From Bryum argenteum (taxonomy: Eukaryota; Streptophyta; Bryopsida; Bryales; Bryaceae): a stretch of DNA of 64,000 nucleotides. The stretch is taken from NCBI GenBank assembly GCA_037043015.1, contig CM073323.1, positions 30,284,758 through 30,348,757 of the forward strand, read 5' to 3'. Both the position numbers and the translations under genes were made by a program. This document shows, piece after piece, positions 47,855 to 61,320 of this stretch (position 1 is its first letter; the number at the start of each line of letters is the position of its first letter). The notes beneath the pieces are model-generated. The model saw only the letters and a list, made by a program, of their open reading frames with translations, was not told the origin of the DNA and searched no databases.

Positions 47855-49878
47855 ATCACTCTGGAATTTTAGAAGTGATTTGGCAATGAACATATTAACC
47901 CTTAAACGTCAGGCTATACGAATTTGGGCAGCCCCGAGTATTGGATCAGAGCATCTTTTGAACTAGAGCATCATGAATAGTGCACTTTTTGAACTTGGGC
48001 ATCATGAATGATCCAATCAATGATGAGCTTGCAACCTCCTATAAGTATTGTACAACCCCAACCTACCTACCACAATCCTTTCAAAGCACAAAATCACTCA
48101 TACAAATTGTGATTTGAATTTTAAAATTTCACTTTTTGGATGCATCAGAAGGAGGTGACCAGTTTGACATCAAAATATAAGTGAAAAGTTGAGTACATTG
48201 AGAGCTATAGAGAAGATTCTGTTGGAAAAGGACCCCTCGGGTCACCTTGGACGTTTAAGAGTTAAAAAATAAAATATCACTTTTTTGAGTAGCCCGTTTT
48301 GGACCTGAAACCTACAATTTCTAGATGAGGATTGAAGAATTGTAATTTGACTTTTTGGATATTACCATACACTTTGCGTTATAAGAAGCAACTACTGTAA
48401 CTATTAGAAAAAAATATATTATCTTCGACCCCTTCATCTAGAGTGCCGGAAATTGCAAAAATATGTTTATGGTTTGAATTAGAGGTCGGGGTTGAATCTT
48501 ATTTGATTGATAATTTGTAAAATTCATTGATAGTTACTTGGTGACAAGTAATATTGAAAAACTCATTCACACTTTTCCAATTAGCAATCTCTATGATTCA
48601 ATAGTTTAAGCACTCGCAGGCACTCATTCTGTACTTAGAGGTTATGTAATCTTATTTATTACTATGATCAACACTCTATGAAGTCAAAGGTTTGGTATTC
48701 TTGAATACATTCACTCTTTCTCTGAATTACGCAACATGTATGCTACTTCTTCTTGAAGATGAACTTCCAAGCCTCGGATAGTTGGAGTATATAAGTTGCA
48801 AGCCTTGGTAGTTGGAGTAAAAAACTTACAAGCCTTGATAGTTGAATTGCTTAATGATATAAATATAGGATTGCAAATGAAGAAGAATCATTCACGAGTG
48901 TGCTATCACATCTTTGAGCATGTTGAATTTGCTTTTTATAATCAGGTATTAGTTTCTCGTTTACATATTTAACAACTTCTTCTTTTATTTTATTTTTTGT
49001 TTTCTATGCAATAAAAACACGAGAAGACTTCTATAATATATTGTATGTCCATCTATATGTAACTCTTTTTTAACTTAATAATCATAAAAGCTAAGTACTC
49101 AGATTTCACTTTTGTTATTTAAAAAGTCAATCATGGTTCAACTTTTGATTAACTCTACTTTTCCTTTCTTCATTCCAATTTAATATCAATATAATCTTCA
49201 TGTTGACCCAAAAGTAAATTTTAATAATTGATATTATTATAGATAACTCAACAACTCACTTTTTTTGTGAAATTTTGCCAAGTTGTGATAGCAACTTAAT
49301 GCGAATCTTGAGAACATGCTTGGGAGAAATTGTGCACCTTTTGAAAAGTAAAAGATAAGGTAAAAGTGAAGTAAAGAAATAAGAATATATGTATATATAT
49401 TTGTAAGGAATAAGAGTATATGTATATGTAGTTGTGAGAAACGAAAGGAATGAAGTAGGTAAAAGTGAAAAGAACGAAGGGTGTCAATATACTGTACTTA
49501 CATGTAATAATGAGGTAGGAAACCCACGAAGTCCACTCGGTGAGATTTTGAAAGCAACTCCAGTATTGTATTGAACAGGAAGAGCAAAGGAGTAAAGGGG
49601 AGTGGAAGACCGCGGGCCCGGTCACCGAGAAGCTTCCGCAGGGCAGATGAGCTTAGGGTTCATTGTGGGACGACCACGCGCGAGGGCTTTTTATTGTGTG
49701 CGTGTCGATCATCGCGGATTGAGCCACCCAAGCACTCACACACATAGACTCACTGTATTACTTCGACTGAGCGCCCCCCAGCCACTGAGACAGTCCAGAT
49801 TGTGTATCTTAGTTCGCGCCTGATCTATTGCTTCCTTCCTGCCTGCCTGCCTGCTTCAACCATCTCTGCGAGCTAGCC
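47855..49878. other. Intergenic DNA upstream of the HEL2-like gene
   Basis: AT-rich with no gene seen up to about 49.5 kb. A short imperfect direct repeat (...AGCCT(C/T)GGTAGTTGGAGTA...) recurs three times at about 48770-48845. The final 300 bp rises in GC and is probably promoter and 5' UTR of the HEL2-like gene. Confidence 0.6.
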
Positions 49879-52800
49879 ATGGAGGAGTGCTGTGCAGTAT
49901 GCGCGGAGCCGCTGATTTGGGTCGCCTACGGGCCCTGCAGTCACCTGGTTGTCTGCTACGAGTGCACCGCGAAAATGCGTGTTGTCATGGAGGATTCGCG
50001 CTGTTGCATTTGCAAGCAGGACTGCCCCAGTGTCTATGTCACCAAGGTGCGTCTCCCCCCTCCTGGATCGCTTCAATTAGGGTTTTTGCGCTTTCCGTGA
50101 ATTGGCGCTGATCTAACGCTGCTTTTTCGCGCTCGAGCAGGCATGTGGGGATTTCACGAAGATGGTGACCGATTTCGACTCGTTGGGCGAAGAGGTCCGT
50201 CGCAAAGACAAGGGCGGCACTCGTCTCTATTACGAGGACAGTGTGCAAGCCTACTTCGACGACGAGGAACCGTTCCGCAGGATTAAAGCCATGTGTCGCC
50301 TCTCTTGCAGAAAATGCGAGGAGTGTGCCCCACCACCTCCAGACGAGCCATTACCGAAGGGTGCAGTTAAAAAGGGTCACATCTTCAAGAGCATTGAGTC
50401 GCTCCGACGCCATCTATTTCAATCTCACAAACTTATTATGTGCGAACTTTGTTTACAAGGGCGCAAGGTAGGGACCTATTTGAACGCACTTTGTTGTCCT
50501 GTTCGTTTGTTATTTCTTCCGTGTCCATCACCGTCCCGTTTCTCCTTTTCCTGTTTCCCCTCTCGTGCCCTTATCTGATTGTTCATTTTCATTCATCTTT
50601 TCGCTTCTGTTGTGAATTTCGATTCGGGTTCGTTAGTGAATTGAAGTTTTCTATGGGATCGTTCGTCGAAAACATGCACTTCGCCCTCTAGTTATCCGAG
50701 AAGTCAATATTCGATTTGAGGTTTAGAGCTGTTTTTGTGGTGACTCTTCTTGATTCTCATCTTTGCACGGTTGTTGTACTCTGTTCACAGGTGTTTGTAT
50801 GTGAACAAAATCTGTTTTCAAGAAGCCAGCTGGATCGGCATTCAGAAAAAGGAGATTCTGAAGTGGATGGGACTGAAGAAGAGAGAGGAGGGTTTACTGG
50901 TCATCCGATGTGTGAGTTCTGTAGGAAGCGCTTTTACGGTGAACACGAGTTGTACCAGCATATGACTCAGGAACATTACACCTGTCATATTTGTCTGCGG
51001 TATTGTAATCTGATCTCTGCTCTTGCTGGCAAGGACTGCTTTAGGTGTTCTGAGGAATTGCCGCTAGACAATGCATCGGTGTTTTGCGAGGATGATGCTT
51101 GGAGCATTTGTTGCAGAATTAGTTTTTCCTAATTTGAGTTGTCCTGCTCAAACTTTAGGAATTGTCTTGCTCTGCACTTCTGTTCATGACTTCTTATGTT
51201 GTTGCATGCAGAGCTAGGCCAGGCCACTTTGAGTATTACCGCAATTATGACGACCTTGAGGTAGGTGGTGATTTCTTTCTTGTTCAGCCTGCATTCATTG
51301 ATATCTGAAGATGACGTATATGAAGAAGAAGTAGTCTTCTGTTTCTTCTGATCAGTGTATACCTTCTGAATGCTGAAGGTGTTTCTGGACGCCTTAAGCT
51401 GTTGATTTCCTTCATTTAACGATTGCTATTTCGGTCTTGGATGGGTTTACAGATGCATTTTCGAGATAAGCATACTCTCTGTGAGCATCCAGATTGTTTA
51501 AACAAGAAGTTTATCGTCTTCGTGAGCGAAGCTGAGTTAAAGGTATGCTTTGTTTTATACGCTGTTACAATTCTTTTCAGCTCCTGTTTCATATGGAAGG
51601 CAAACAAACTTCTTCTCTTGCAAAACTATCAAGAGTGCTGTCATACTTTTGCCGCGTAAACTGATATATTGATAACTCATCGTGCTCCAGCGTCACAACG
51701 CCACTACACACGGAGGCAGCATGTCTAGGTCTCAACGTAATGCTGCGCTGCAGGTATAGTTCACGCCCTTGTCTCGGTCACTTGCTACGAATGTCATAGC
51801 AAGAGTTACTATAGTTTCTCCACCACCGTTACTGCAATATAGCTATTATGCTCTTTTGAGGCATTTTTAATTTGCAGAAATTCACTAAACAAGCTTGCTC
51901 TCGAGTTTATTTTAAGAATGCCTAGTTGGTAGTTGTCCTGAGCAATAAGCTGTCTCTTCATGTCATAGATTCCAGTCGCGATCGAGTTTCGAAGATCAGG
52001 ACAGGCTAGTGGTGACGGAGGCAGAAATAGCAGCAGCAATAGCAATAGCCGTGGACATGGCCGTGGCAGAGGACGAAGAGGGAACGTCCAATTTGAATCC
52101 GAAGGCCTGGACGCAGCTGTTCAAGCTAGTGTCGAGCAAGCAATTCTAGATGATGCAGTTCGAGAGTCTGCGGCTATGGCTGCAAGTGCCACTGAGTCAG
52201 ACACACGTGAGGGTCAGAACTCGTTTGCCGCACTTAGTGAAAGCGAGACCGAATCGTTGGATGCAGATGCCCCTGCCCTTCCCTCACGATATGCCAGCGC
52301 GGTTTCAGGAACTGGTCCTTCCACTTTGGCGGATTCTGCATTTCCGCCCCTTCCTGGAGGGAACTCTAGAGGCAAGAATAAAGCAAAGAATCAGAAAGGT
52401 CCAGCATCGATGGCTGCCCTTTTGGGTGGTGGTAGTGGTGGGGGCAGGGGTGGCGGTGTGAGAGTTCTGAACACTGCAGGCTCGAGGCATCTCTCTGCAG
52501 GGTCTTCGAGTTCTCGTCCATCTTCTGCCAATGGAGATTCAAATTTAGTTGGAGGTACTTGGGCTGCTAGCAATTCTCGTCCATCGACTAGTTCCGAGGT
52601 GAGGCCTGCAGGGGGTTGGACGAGTGTTAGTCCCAGTCGAAGGTCCCAAGGTCGTAACAATCTTGAGCCCGAAGCTTTTCCCGTGATAGGTGCGGGATCA
52701 TCATCAGCAGTGATTGGTCGTGCTGCTGCTGTTGATTCTGGAGGAAACGGAAATCATAGCAGAGCTAGATCTGATACCCCTGCTGCTGCATCAGGGAAGA

Positions 52801-53816
52801 ATGTTGATGTTGTTCATCAGTTAAGCCGGGAGGAATTACGCGCGGGCAATGTGGCCTTGATTGAAAACATCCGGGCTGGACTTCGAGGCAACGAGCAAGC
52901 ATTTGCGGATTTTAAGGATGTCTCACTTCGTTTCAGTAAAGGAGAGTTGAATACGTTGGCTTATTATGGACACATTACAAGGTTGGGCCTCTCGCGTATA
53001 GTGCCTGAGCTTGGTAGGCTTTGTCCAGATCCTGTGAAAGGAAAGGAGTTGATCGAGGCGCATGCATCACAAATGGCCCGTGAGCAAGAATTTCCGCCAG
53101 TGGCATCTAGCTCTAGTTCTTCTGGCACATCTCAGGTACCGAAATCCGGCTCATCTGGAGCAGGGAAGGGCAAGGGAGAAGCCGAAGGCAGTGGTAGACC
53201 TAGCCAATCTTCGGGAAGGTTGTCATCGCAACTCGTGAATGAGGAAGTAGAAGTGCTCTCTAGAGACGGCTATCGCTCTGCAACAGGGAAATCCAAAATT
53301 CGAGAAGAAAGCAGTTCAGGCGCTTCACGTGTTTCAGAAGGTGGTCACGAAAGTGGTAGTCGTGGCCGAAAGCCTCAAGTGTTGGTGAAGGCGAGTACTA
53401 GTGGAAGTTCAGTGGAGCCCGTAGCTGACTTGGCAAATGAGCAGGCGTCTAAAATCTGGGTTTGTGATTCTTGCACTTTAGTGAACCGAGGCGATTCGCC
53501 GAAGTCTGAAGTATGTGGGACTGATGGGCCCAGCGGAGTCCAGGCTTCCGGATCAGGAAGAGGGGCCGATACTTCTGGTAATGATAAGCGTAAGAAGAAG
53601 ATTTCCAAGTTTCAAAGAGTGCGACTGGGTGATGGGTCTGCAGCGGCCTTGCTTGACAGTGTGGCGAATCCTAATCCGTGGGGTGTCATTTCGGATGTGG
53701 GAAGTCCAGCTGTGCCTGCGCATGCGCCTGCGGTCGAAGTAAGAGCCGGATTCGGGCGGGGTGCTTGGGCCAATGGCGGTGGTAGTCGACTGATGTCCAA
53801 TGGTAGAAGAAACTGA
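49879..53816 (+). CDS. HEL2: HEL2/ZNF598-type RING and C2H2 zinc-finger E3 ubiquitin ligase
   Basis: In yeast and animals this cytosolic E3 ligase senses collided ribosomes and ubiquitinates 40S proteins to start ribosome-associated quality control. Seven exons: 49879-50046, 50141-50467, 50791-50999, 51212-51260, 51453-51542, 51691-51753 and 51969-53816. They join in frame to 917 residues, about the usual length. The N-terminal RING (CAVCAEPL...CSHLVVCYEC...CCICKQDC) is followed by HIFKSIESLRRHLFQSHK and the zinc-finger series MCEFCRKRFYGEHELYQHM, HYTCHICLRARPGHFEYY and CEHPDCLNKKFIVF, all in family order. The long last exon is a Ser/Gly-rich low-complexity tail with an RG-rich patch (SRGHGRGRGRRG). 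It includes a conserved-looking helical segment (EELRAGNVALIENIRAGL) and a RanBP2-like finger (WVCDSCTLVN) whose second Cys pair is incomplete. The start is the first Met before the RING. Confidence 0.93.
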
Positions 53817-55788
53817 TAAAATTTGTTAGTCACTCGATCTTTTAGTAAGGAGTTTCGAAGCGACCTAAATGTCGATATCTTGTCACGTAGCGTGTAGCGT
53901 GTAAGTGAGGTCTTTTTTGATCCGCCAATTTTTTGGGAGGACGTACTGGGTGGAGAGCTCACGCATCTGAGCTAGCAAAAACTTTGAGCGGTATAGAAAC
54001 TGCAAGCTGAACGATGCCTTTCGCTGGAAGTGATCCCTGGCTTCGTGGTGCAAATGAGGGCTCAATCGAGGAGCTTTGTGCCCTTGAACCTTACACATTG
54101 AACAGGTAGTGTATATGGACGAATGAGATGTACTCTTGAGGATATCGGTAAAACTTTATTGCGCTGCCTTTCTGAATCACCTTACGGTTGGACTACCTGA
54201 AAGCGCCAGGGGACCTAAGAGCATCCCCACTAGTCCCGTAAACCTTTAAGCCTTTAAACCTTTAATCTGTCATGTGGACGGATGATTGAGGTTAAGGTTA
54301 AAGGTTGAAGGCAAAGTGTGCCACCCTTAATGAGTCCAAGCAGAAAGAAATGGAGTTTACGGGCGTTTACGGGCGACCTGAAACTTTCAGGTTTTTGCTC
54401 GTTTACAGGCGACGGCCTGGATGAAAACTTTAAAATTTAAGGTTAGAGGTCACTAGTGGGAGACAATTTTGACCCTTAACCCCTTAACTTGGATGAGGAT
54501 GGATGGAGGTTTAAAGGTTTAAGGGACTAGTGGGGATGCTCTAAAAGCGCACTGTACCTCATTTGTAAATTGTGAAAATACAGATGTACCTCATTTGTAT
54601 ATAACGCAATGGGGTCAAATCTTACTTAGCACTTTAGAATTTTGTATAAAATTCACAAATGCGAATTGAATTACATGCTGCAAATTTTTGCAATCCTCCT
54701 GAAAACCTATTTCGAATGTGGTCACAATTATATTTTGAATTTACTAGTGCTAAAAATAGGTCAGATCTCTTAAGTTGGTGCTTTTAGGACACTCTACCTT
54801 AAGTGGTGTGCCCTCTGTACCTTCAGAGAGTGCCTGGTGAACCTTCTCACGGAATCACACTGGAAAATGACATGTATAGGTAGTATGCCATGGAAAAAGT
54901 ACACTTGTAATAGTATGATGAGTGTCCAAGTTGCTAAGAAAAGGAAGACTTCTTGAAAATCTCTTATTCAAGCCACACTTCGTCTAGAATAGTTGTGCGA
55001 GGCACTGAAAGAGTAACAGAAATCTAGTCATGTAGAAGCGACTAACGGCACGGACGTTTCTGAAAACTCAAGCCGTCGTCCGTATAAAGAGGAGGAAAAA
55101 CACTTTGACTTAGTTAGCTTGTAGAGATCCCGCATAAAAACTGAAGAAAAAAAGCTTGGAGCCAGTTAATGGATGAGTATAACAATACAATAAGTAAGTG
55201 CTTTTCAGAGGATGCCAGGAATTTAACACTCGCATTCCCAGCTACTCTCGGTGTTGCCCTTTGTAACCTCGCAGAGGCTCATTACGCAAACGGAGTGCCC
55301 CAAAATCTAGATGTAAGCCGTCTACTTGCGTGTATGTACTAACTATAATCTAGATATACGTTACCTTGCCAAACATGGATACGAATACAAAATGGAAACC
55401 TGTGAAGCTGAAAAAACTAGCAGACCAGAAAGTTCCATTCTACGTATTGTGTGTTATGTACACGGGAGGTCATTCTTAACACCTACCCTAATCTCTGCAC
55501 TTTTCCCTCTTCAGCTCCGTTCCTGTGTGCAGTGCTGTAAAAAACACGACAACCACCCACCTGATCAGACCAAACTTCCTCGGTGGCACAAGCCAAGCTA
55601 ATTGATTCCATCACTCCATTCTTTTCCTCCCTTGTAACAACAGGACACACGAAGGCTATGGGAGGCCACCACTTTTTCAACATGCACGACGGGGTCTATT
55701 CTCTGGCGCCTCAAAGAAATGAGTGTCATTCAAGGATTGCACAAGAGGAAGTTGAAAAAAAAGGAGAATGAACCTCGGTGAGAAAAAC
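53817..55788. other. Intergenic between convergent HEL2-like and USP genes
   Basis: The first few hundred bp is probably HEL2 3' UTR. It contains a 323-bp MITE (54219-54541) and otherwise AT-rich sequence with no gene seen. The two flanking genes converge here. Confidence 0.6.
54219..54541. mobile_element. Tourist-like MITE, 323 bp
   Basis: The left end is GAGCATCCCCACTAGTCCCG and the right end read in reverse is GAGCATCCCCACTAGTCCCT, so 19 of the first 20 bases match. It is flanked by TAA on both sides (54216-54218 and 54542-54544). Subterminal TTTAAACCTTTAA-type words pair further inside. No coding capacity. Confidence 0.85.
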
Positions 55789-58700
55789 TCAAGTGGCGCA
55801 GATGGGAGGGATGGTCACTGAGATGGGCCGATGCTTGATGCGGTGAGAATCCATTCCCTGCTTGTAAGCATGTGCATCTGCCGCAACACATGACTGGAGG
55901 GCCAGCTTGGACCGCTCTTTGGTCCCGGCAGGGTATGAGTCCAAGCCGGAGTCTGCCCGACCCAAGGAGATGGAGAAGTCCTGCATCTCCGACATAAAGG
56001 AGTCGAGATTGAGGCTGGATCCCACGTCAACGGTCGTGGTTGGGCTGGACGAAGCAACATCCGAGCTGGCCGTGGAGCTCCGGGGACTGAGAGACGATGA
56101 TACGGGACTCCACTTGTTGCGGTTGGATCTAAAGGGAGTGAAGCGGCGCCAGAAATGGGTGGGGCTTGCAGCTGCGGATGAGCCTGATCCAGTTTCGGAC
56201 GTCGTCGGTGAGTCCGACGGACTTGTGAATGACCCTGCCTTGGGCGTTGTTGTAAGATTCCTGCTATTCATGTCATCAGTGTTGCTAGTCATCTTGAAGT
56301 TGCTGTTGCCGTTGTTGTTGATCTTCTGCGTTGTTTTGGTAAAGATAGTCTTGGTTGAGCGTCCGTTGCTTCTCATCCGCACTGCGTGGCATGAGAGGTG
56401 CTTGTTGTAGTAGCTTGTGCCCCTTATCACTCTTCTGCAAACCATCCCACAGTCACACCCCATAAAGAGCCAACAAAAGCATGTACTTCTGCTTTTACTG
56501 ATCATGTCTATTACACTTCACTTCAATCATCCGCAATAACTGCGAGGTAGTAATCGTAGTAAATGTAGCAATTCAAGAAGGTCGATCTGTAACGAAATTA
56601 ATCAAGAAGGTCCGCCTGTAATGAAGAAGAACGATAAATTGACCTCCGATCTAATATTACTGTCCTTAAAAATATATCAAACAGCCTCCAGGATAAAGGG
56701 TTGAGACTATCCCCACTGTATCTCCCTTCAGAGTTCAGAGTCTCCCAGGCTATTATTACCTCTACGATCCACATTGAACAGGTTAATTCAAGAACGAACG
56801 CCGGCGGAAGTACCTGTCAAAAATTGCATATGTGGCCTTCACAGCTGCAAGCTCTCGCACCACCACTGCTCTGGCCCGAGTACCAGCAGCTATCCGCACT
56901 GTCAGTTTCACCTGTTACCTCACAAATCCACCCCATTCAGCGTTTGTGAGTATGTAACTTTCAGTCAATTATTTGGTGAATCAGTTACAAAGTTCGTACT
57001 TGTCCATATTCTATGAAGAATGAAGCCTATTACAACAGCTGGAAGTACATTTTAGTGCACGTTTCTCATTAAGGTCCTCAGCAATGCCGACACTTTGGCT
57101 TCGGCTTGGTATAACGAATCATCAATCATCTTACGTTTTTCTTCTCGCATTCCACTCGCTTCCCACAATCAGACAACTTCTGTTCAAATCGTTCCGTGAT
57201 CCTCAGCACCTCCGCCTGCAGATGCTCCGGCTTCACGCCGTTAAGAGGATCAGTGGTCGCCACTACCTTATTCCCGGCTGCAGTTCCATTTCCGTTCGAA
57301 GCAAACAAACAAATTGATCAGTCAGGCCACTCATTTCAATCCGATAGTATTTGTGTTACAGAAAGTATGCATGGATATTCTGAAAGTGCTTATTGGCGCT
57401 GTTCAGATTTCAGATGGGATACAAGTGTGATGTTCATCGGCTTCAAGGCCTCACTAACGACCTGATCGAGGTTTATGACTGATATCTGTTGGTTCACAAA
57501 GTTTTGCCACTCCCGTGAGTTCTAATTGCCATAAAATTCTCCTCCAAATGAAACTGGACCCTGTGGATATTGCCACCCTTGAACTGCATAATTTCTGAAG
57601 TGAAGGAGAATCTAATGTTTCACGAATAACATCAATGTAGCATATCAAAATAAAATGACAATCTTACTTCACGAAACATGCACACGCACAAGCTCATAAA
57701 GCCATCTCTAACTGCCGTTATCAAGCACCCGCTAAAATGGATTATGGCGAGTTTAACTTGGAACTCTGTTAGCCAAGTTCGACAAGATTTGCCCACATTA
57801 CCACTTCATCTTGATTTGCATTCCTTATCCATGGAACCCCTGGAAGTGATTCTTACATCTTTACTTCATATGCGCAAGACGTGTGCTAGTGTAAATGGAA
57901 AGCTCAAAGGATATCCCAGTTTGGAGTTTGTTTGGTGAACAACGATAAAATATATCAATGGGAGAGTGGAGGCGTACCTGGTGTTGAGACATGCTTGAGA
58001 ACGCCGAGAATGACAATCTCGTCGCCAGGCTGCACAGCCACATTGATTGCCCAGTCTAGCGCTGCGAACTTGGAGCCGGGCTTCTTCTCCGCATCCACGA
58101 TGATAACCACAATGTTCTTATTCTTCAATGGAGCTGGCTCTGGTAGTTCCGATCCATGCTTCTCCGTCGACTCACCTTGCGGTTGAGCATCCTCCTCGTC
58201 ACGGGGCTCAGGCAATTTGTAGCCCTCCACCTTGAAAGATTTGGGCTGCACCTTCTTGCTGTCCGACTTGTGGAATTTGTCAAAATCCACGGACTGCGTC
58301 GTGCGAGTGGGCGTGAAATGATTGCCCGTACTAGTCGTGCGCACCGTCACAAAAGACACGGTTGTCGAAGGTTTGGTATTGGCGTTAGTGATTAAGGATT
58401 TCTCTAGGAGGAGCGATTGCATGGGGTGCAAAATCTCGTGCGTGGGGCTATATATCGTATCTAGCGACGGCGCGGTAGAAATGGTGTCTACGCCAGGCCA
58501 TGGCTCCGTGACGCCGGACAGCGTGCGCCGGAGCGTGCGTCGCGAGCGCGGCGTTAGACAGCTGTCGCTGTCGTAGTTTATCTTGGGCTTAAACGCGGAT
58601 CGGCTCGGGGATCGGCTCGGACCGCGAATTGCTGCTGCTGGGTCGCCAGACTTGTAGATGTTGCGCCGTGCAGTGATAGGCGTTGGTGGGCTAGCGCCGC

Positions 58701-58815
58701 TGCCGCTACTATTGGGATCGGGGCTTTGGTACCCCGGCCGCAGGGCGCTTGAGTCACTGGACCACGAGTAGGACTGCGTTCGCCGCGAACGCACAGTCGT
58801 CGTAGCAGGCGCCAT
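55789..58815 (-). CDS. USP-domain (adenine nucleotide alpha-hydrolase-like) protein without kinase domain
   Basis: Four exons (58815-57978, 57277-57135, 56911-56814, 56434-55789) join in frame to 574 residues. Residues 1 to about 235 are a basic, Ser/Thr/Pro-rich, probably disordered region (RSRRTLRRTLSG, SPSRSAFKPK). A universal-stress-protein-type fold follows: NIVVIIVDAEKKPGSKFAAL then DWAINVAVQPGDEIVILGVL, then LQAEVLRITERFEQKLSDCG, then VKLTVRIAAGTRARAVVVRE and AAVKATYAIFDRR, ending near KHLSCHAVRMRSNG. This order matches the N-terminal USP module of plant receptor-like cytoplasmic kinases. Here the remainder is a Ser/Thr-rich tail of about 180 residues and no kinase domain appears before the stop. 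The adenine-binding GxxGx9G(S/T) motif of classical USPs is not evident, so nucleotide binding is doubtful. Function is unknown. Confidence 0.8.
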
Positions 58816-61320
58816 AATTTGCTGCTGCCAACCTCACACTAAAGTTCGTCTTCTTCGTTGCCACCTTTCTGACTCAAGACCTTGAAATTCAAGCAAAGAG
58901 AAGGCGAATCCACATTCACAATTACTACTCCTAAACTACGCAGCGACACTAGTCCGAAGTTGTAGTGCTTTGGGTTTAAGCAGTGCGTCGATGTAGACAG
59001 ATACTCGGTCGAACTATTCTATCAGATCAATTCTACTCATTGATATTTCACCGCTTGAAAGAAAAGGAGACTATTTGAGCTGCCAGAAGAATTTCATAAT
59101 AAGATCAGGGCAAAGTCTACAAGGGTTTTGATTAAACCCGTGCGTGCAAAGAGATGCACCTGTACAACACAATTTCAGCTTCAGCAAAATTGATCAGGAA
59201 TCATGCTTGCGAGGATAAAGAAGCTGCATCATTCAACTTCTTCTGGGCGTGAACTGAAAAATAAAAATAACTGTTCTTGCCAGGGATAGGTACCCGAAAC
59301 TCGAGTTACAATCTCACGAGTTGCACACAACGAGTGCAAATTGAGAAAAAACAACTACGAAAGCAAGCAGTGATCACATCACAGTTTGGCTCTTACAGGC
59401 TGCACCCGTGCACATACAAGATGGAACAAATAATTAACTGGAGCGTCACTTAAGCCGTGCGAGCCACGCGATCAGTTACATGTCGCCTACTCGTCTAAAC
59501 ACTGTGCGAGGTCGGTCCTCCATCCGCGCCTGTGTATGTGATCTAATTGCCAAATTTAAGCAGTTTCAGTGGGATGCGCTTGACATCGAAGCTGCAGAAT
59601 TCCAACGAAGCCCGGTCATCACCTCGGCTCAGCAACATCCAGGAAGATGCGGCTACACTTGAACAAGTGAACTGGTAGCGAAATTACAGTCGCGTGTTTG
59701 TTAGTCTGACTGTACTGTACAAGAATCGAGGCGGAACATATGACAAAGTGGGAGCTGTTATGATTAAATATCAGAACGAGCACAATTGTCAACTATTTGA
59801 GAATGACGTACGAGCATTATGCTCGTGGGTTACTTTTCAGAAGCAGATCACGACCAACCCTGGGGAATTGAGTTCATCACTGATATAGCGATATTGTTGC
59901 TTCATAAGTTATATGAAATATTCTGGACTCGCACGGGCAGTGCTTCGTAGTATTATAGCAGCGACATAACAGACTAGAAATTTGATATGATAAAGTAAGC
60001 CGTAAAGCCTGAAGCTCGGATGCAGAAAGGATTCCACAGCGGGGGTGGCGGATGAGGGAGCCAAGTGGCAAGGTGAGAGGGGTGTGGTGAAATGGAGAAT
60101 GGAATGCAAGTGGGTGCAGTGATGTTTGTGCTCCTGCAGCTGTGGCAGCGGAGGTGCTGATATTTGGGCGAGAGCGAAGTGGTAGGGTCATGGTAACAGC
60201 CATATCTCACAATGCGTCAACACCTGCGGACGCTTGGCATGCGTTTGACGCTCTCAGCTATGAGGGAAGGCCACCTCAGAATTGGAGTCCAAGATACTCC
60301 TTTCCTTCTTCTTCTTCCTCTTACTATCAATATTAACATATTATTGCGAACCTGCTTGGTGGGAACCTTCAAAGTCTACCACACGGAATCCCATACTCCA
60401 ATCTGTCAGCTTTGGCCACCGCACCGGTCCAGCTGTTACCTTGTCCGGGTGAGGATGGATGAATTCATTGCCCCATCCCTCAGTTGCACTCCGTTCAGTT
60501 CCTCAATGTTCTGAGTCGTTTGACTGAAGAAAGAAACAAAATAAATGGAGGTCTTGGAAGGCTAACATAAATAGTGCATCAATTTACCCCTAGTTCTATA
60601 CAGTATGACCGCGGGTCATATGCAAGAACATGTCGTTTAACCGCTACACAACTCCATTGTGAAGAACCCAATGTTCAAGGTTAAATGTTCATAGGGCTCT
60701 TCAAATTCATGTTTCTTGGTAAAGAACGATTATGTCTATGTAATTTCTACCCTCATAGGACCTATATAACTTGATAAAGCCTTGATTATGCACATGAAAG
60801 TATGCTGAAAGTAAAATACTAAGGCTCATTTTAACAATTAAGAAGGCATTTCAAAGATTCTTGGATTGAAAATCCGAATGATGAGATCATGCCTTACTAT
60901 CTTTTCTACATGCACATTAAAAAATATCTAAAAAAAGTAAAATCTCATTTTTTGGTATTTTTTGAACTTAATGCGATCTAATTAAATTCCGGCAAATTTT
61001 GAGGATATACGAGCATGTACCGTTGTTTGGGCGATTTTGGGCAGATTTCAAATTGTATTTTCAGATTTTGACCGTGTAGATCTCCTAAAGTATGAGGAAA
61101 TTTGAAGCTCGAGAGAACTTTTGAGAAAGGTATGAAAAAAATTCCAACTTGCAAAAGGTTTCAATTCATACAAACTAAAGTTAGAAAACCAAAGGGTGAC
61201 CAAACCGTACTCACTAGAATATGGCGTTAGTTAACTTTAGGAGTTAACAATGAATACCTTAGTTAGCAGATTGGATTTACCCAAATTTTGATGCGAATTC
61301 TATACATGAGTGCATCCGGC

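Noticed and set aside
52391-52660. Minus-strand 89-codon frame
   Set aside because: Antisense shadow of the Ser/Gly-rich tail of the HEL2-like gene.
56434-56505. Reading the last USP exon as an independent gene starting at 56505
   Set aside because: The extra N-terminal residues are intron; an acceptor at 56436-56435 joins it in frame to the preceding USP exons.
59877-60203. Minus-strand 108-codon frame with a Ser/Ala-rich start
   Set aside because: It could be a transit-peptide exon, but no donor-acceptor partner or downstream exon was found.
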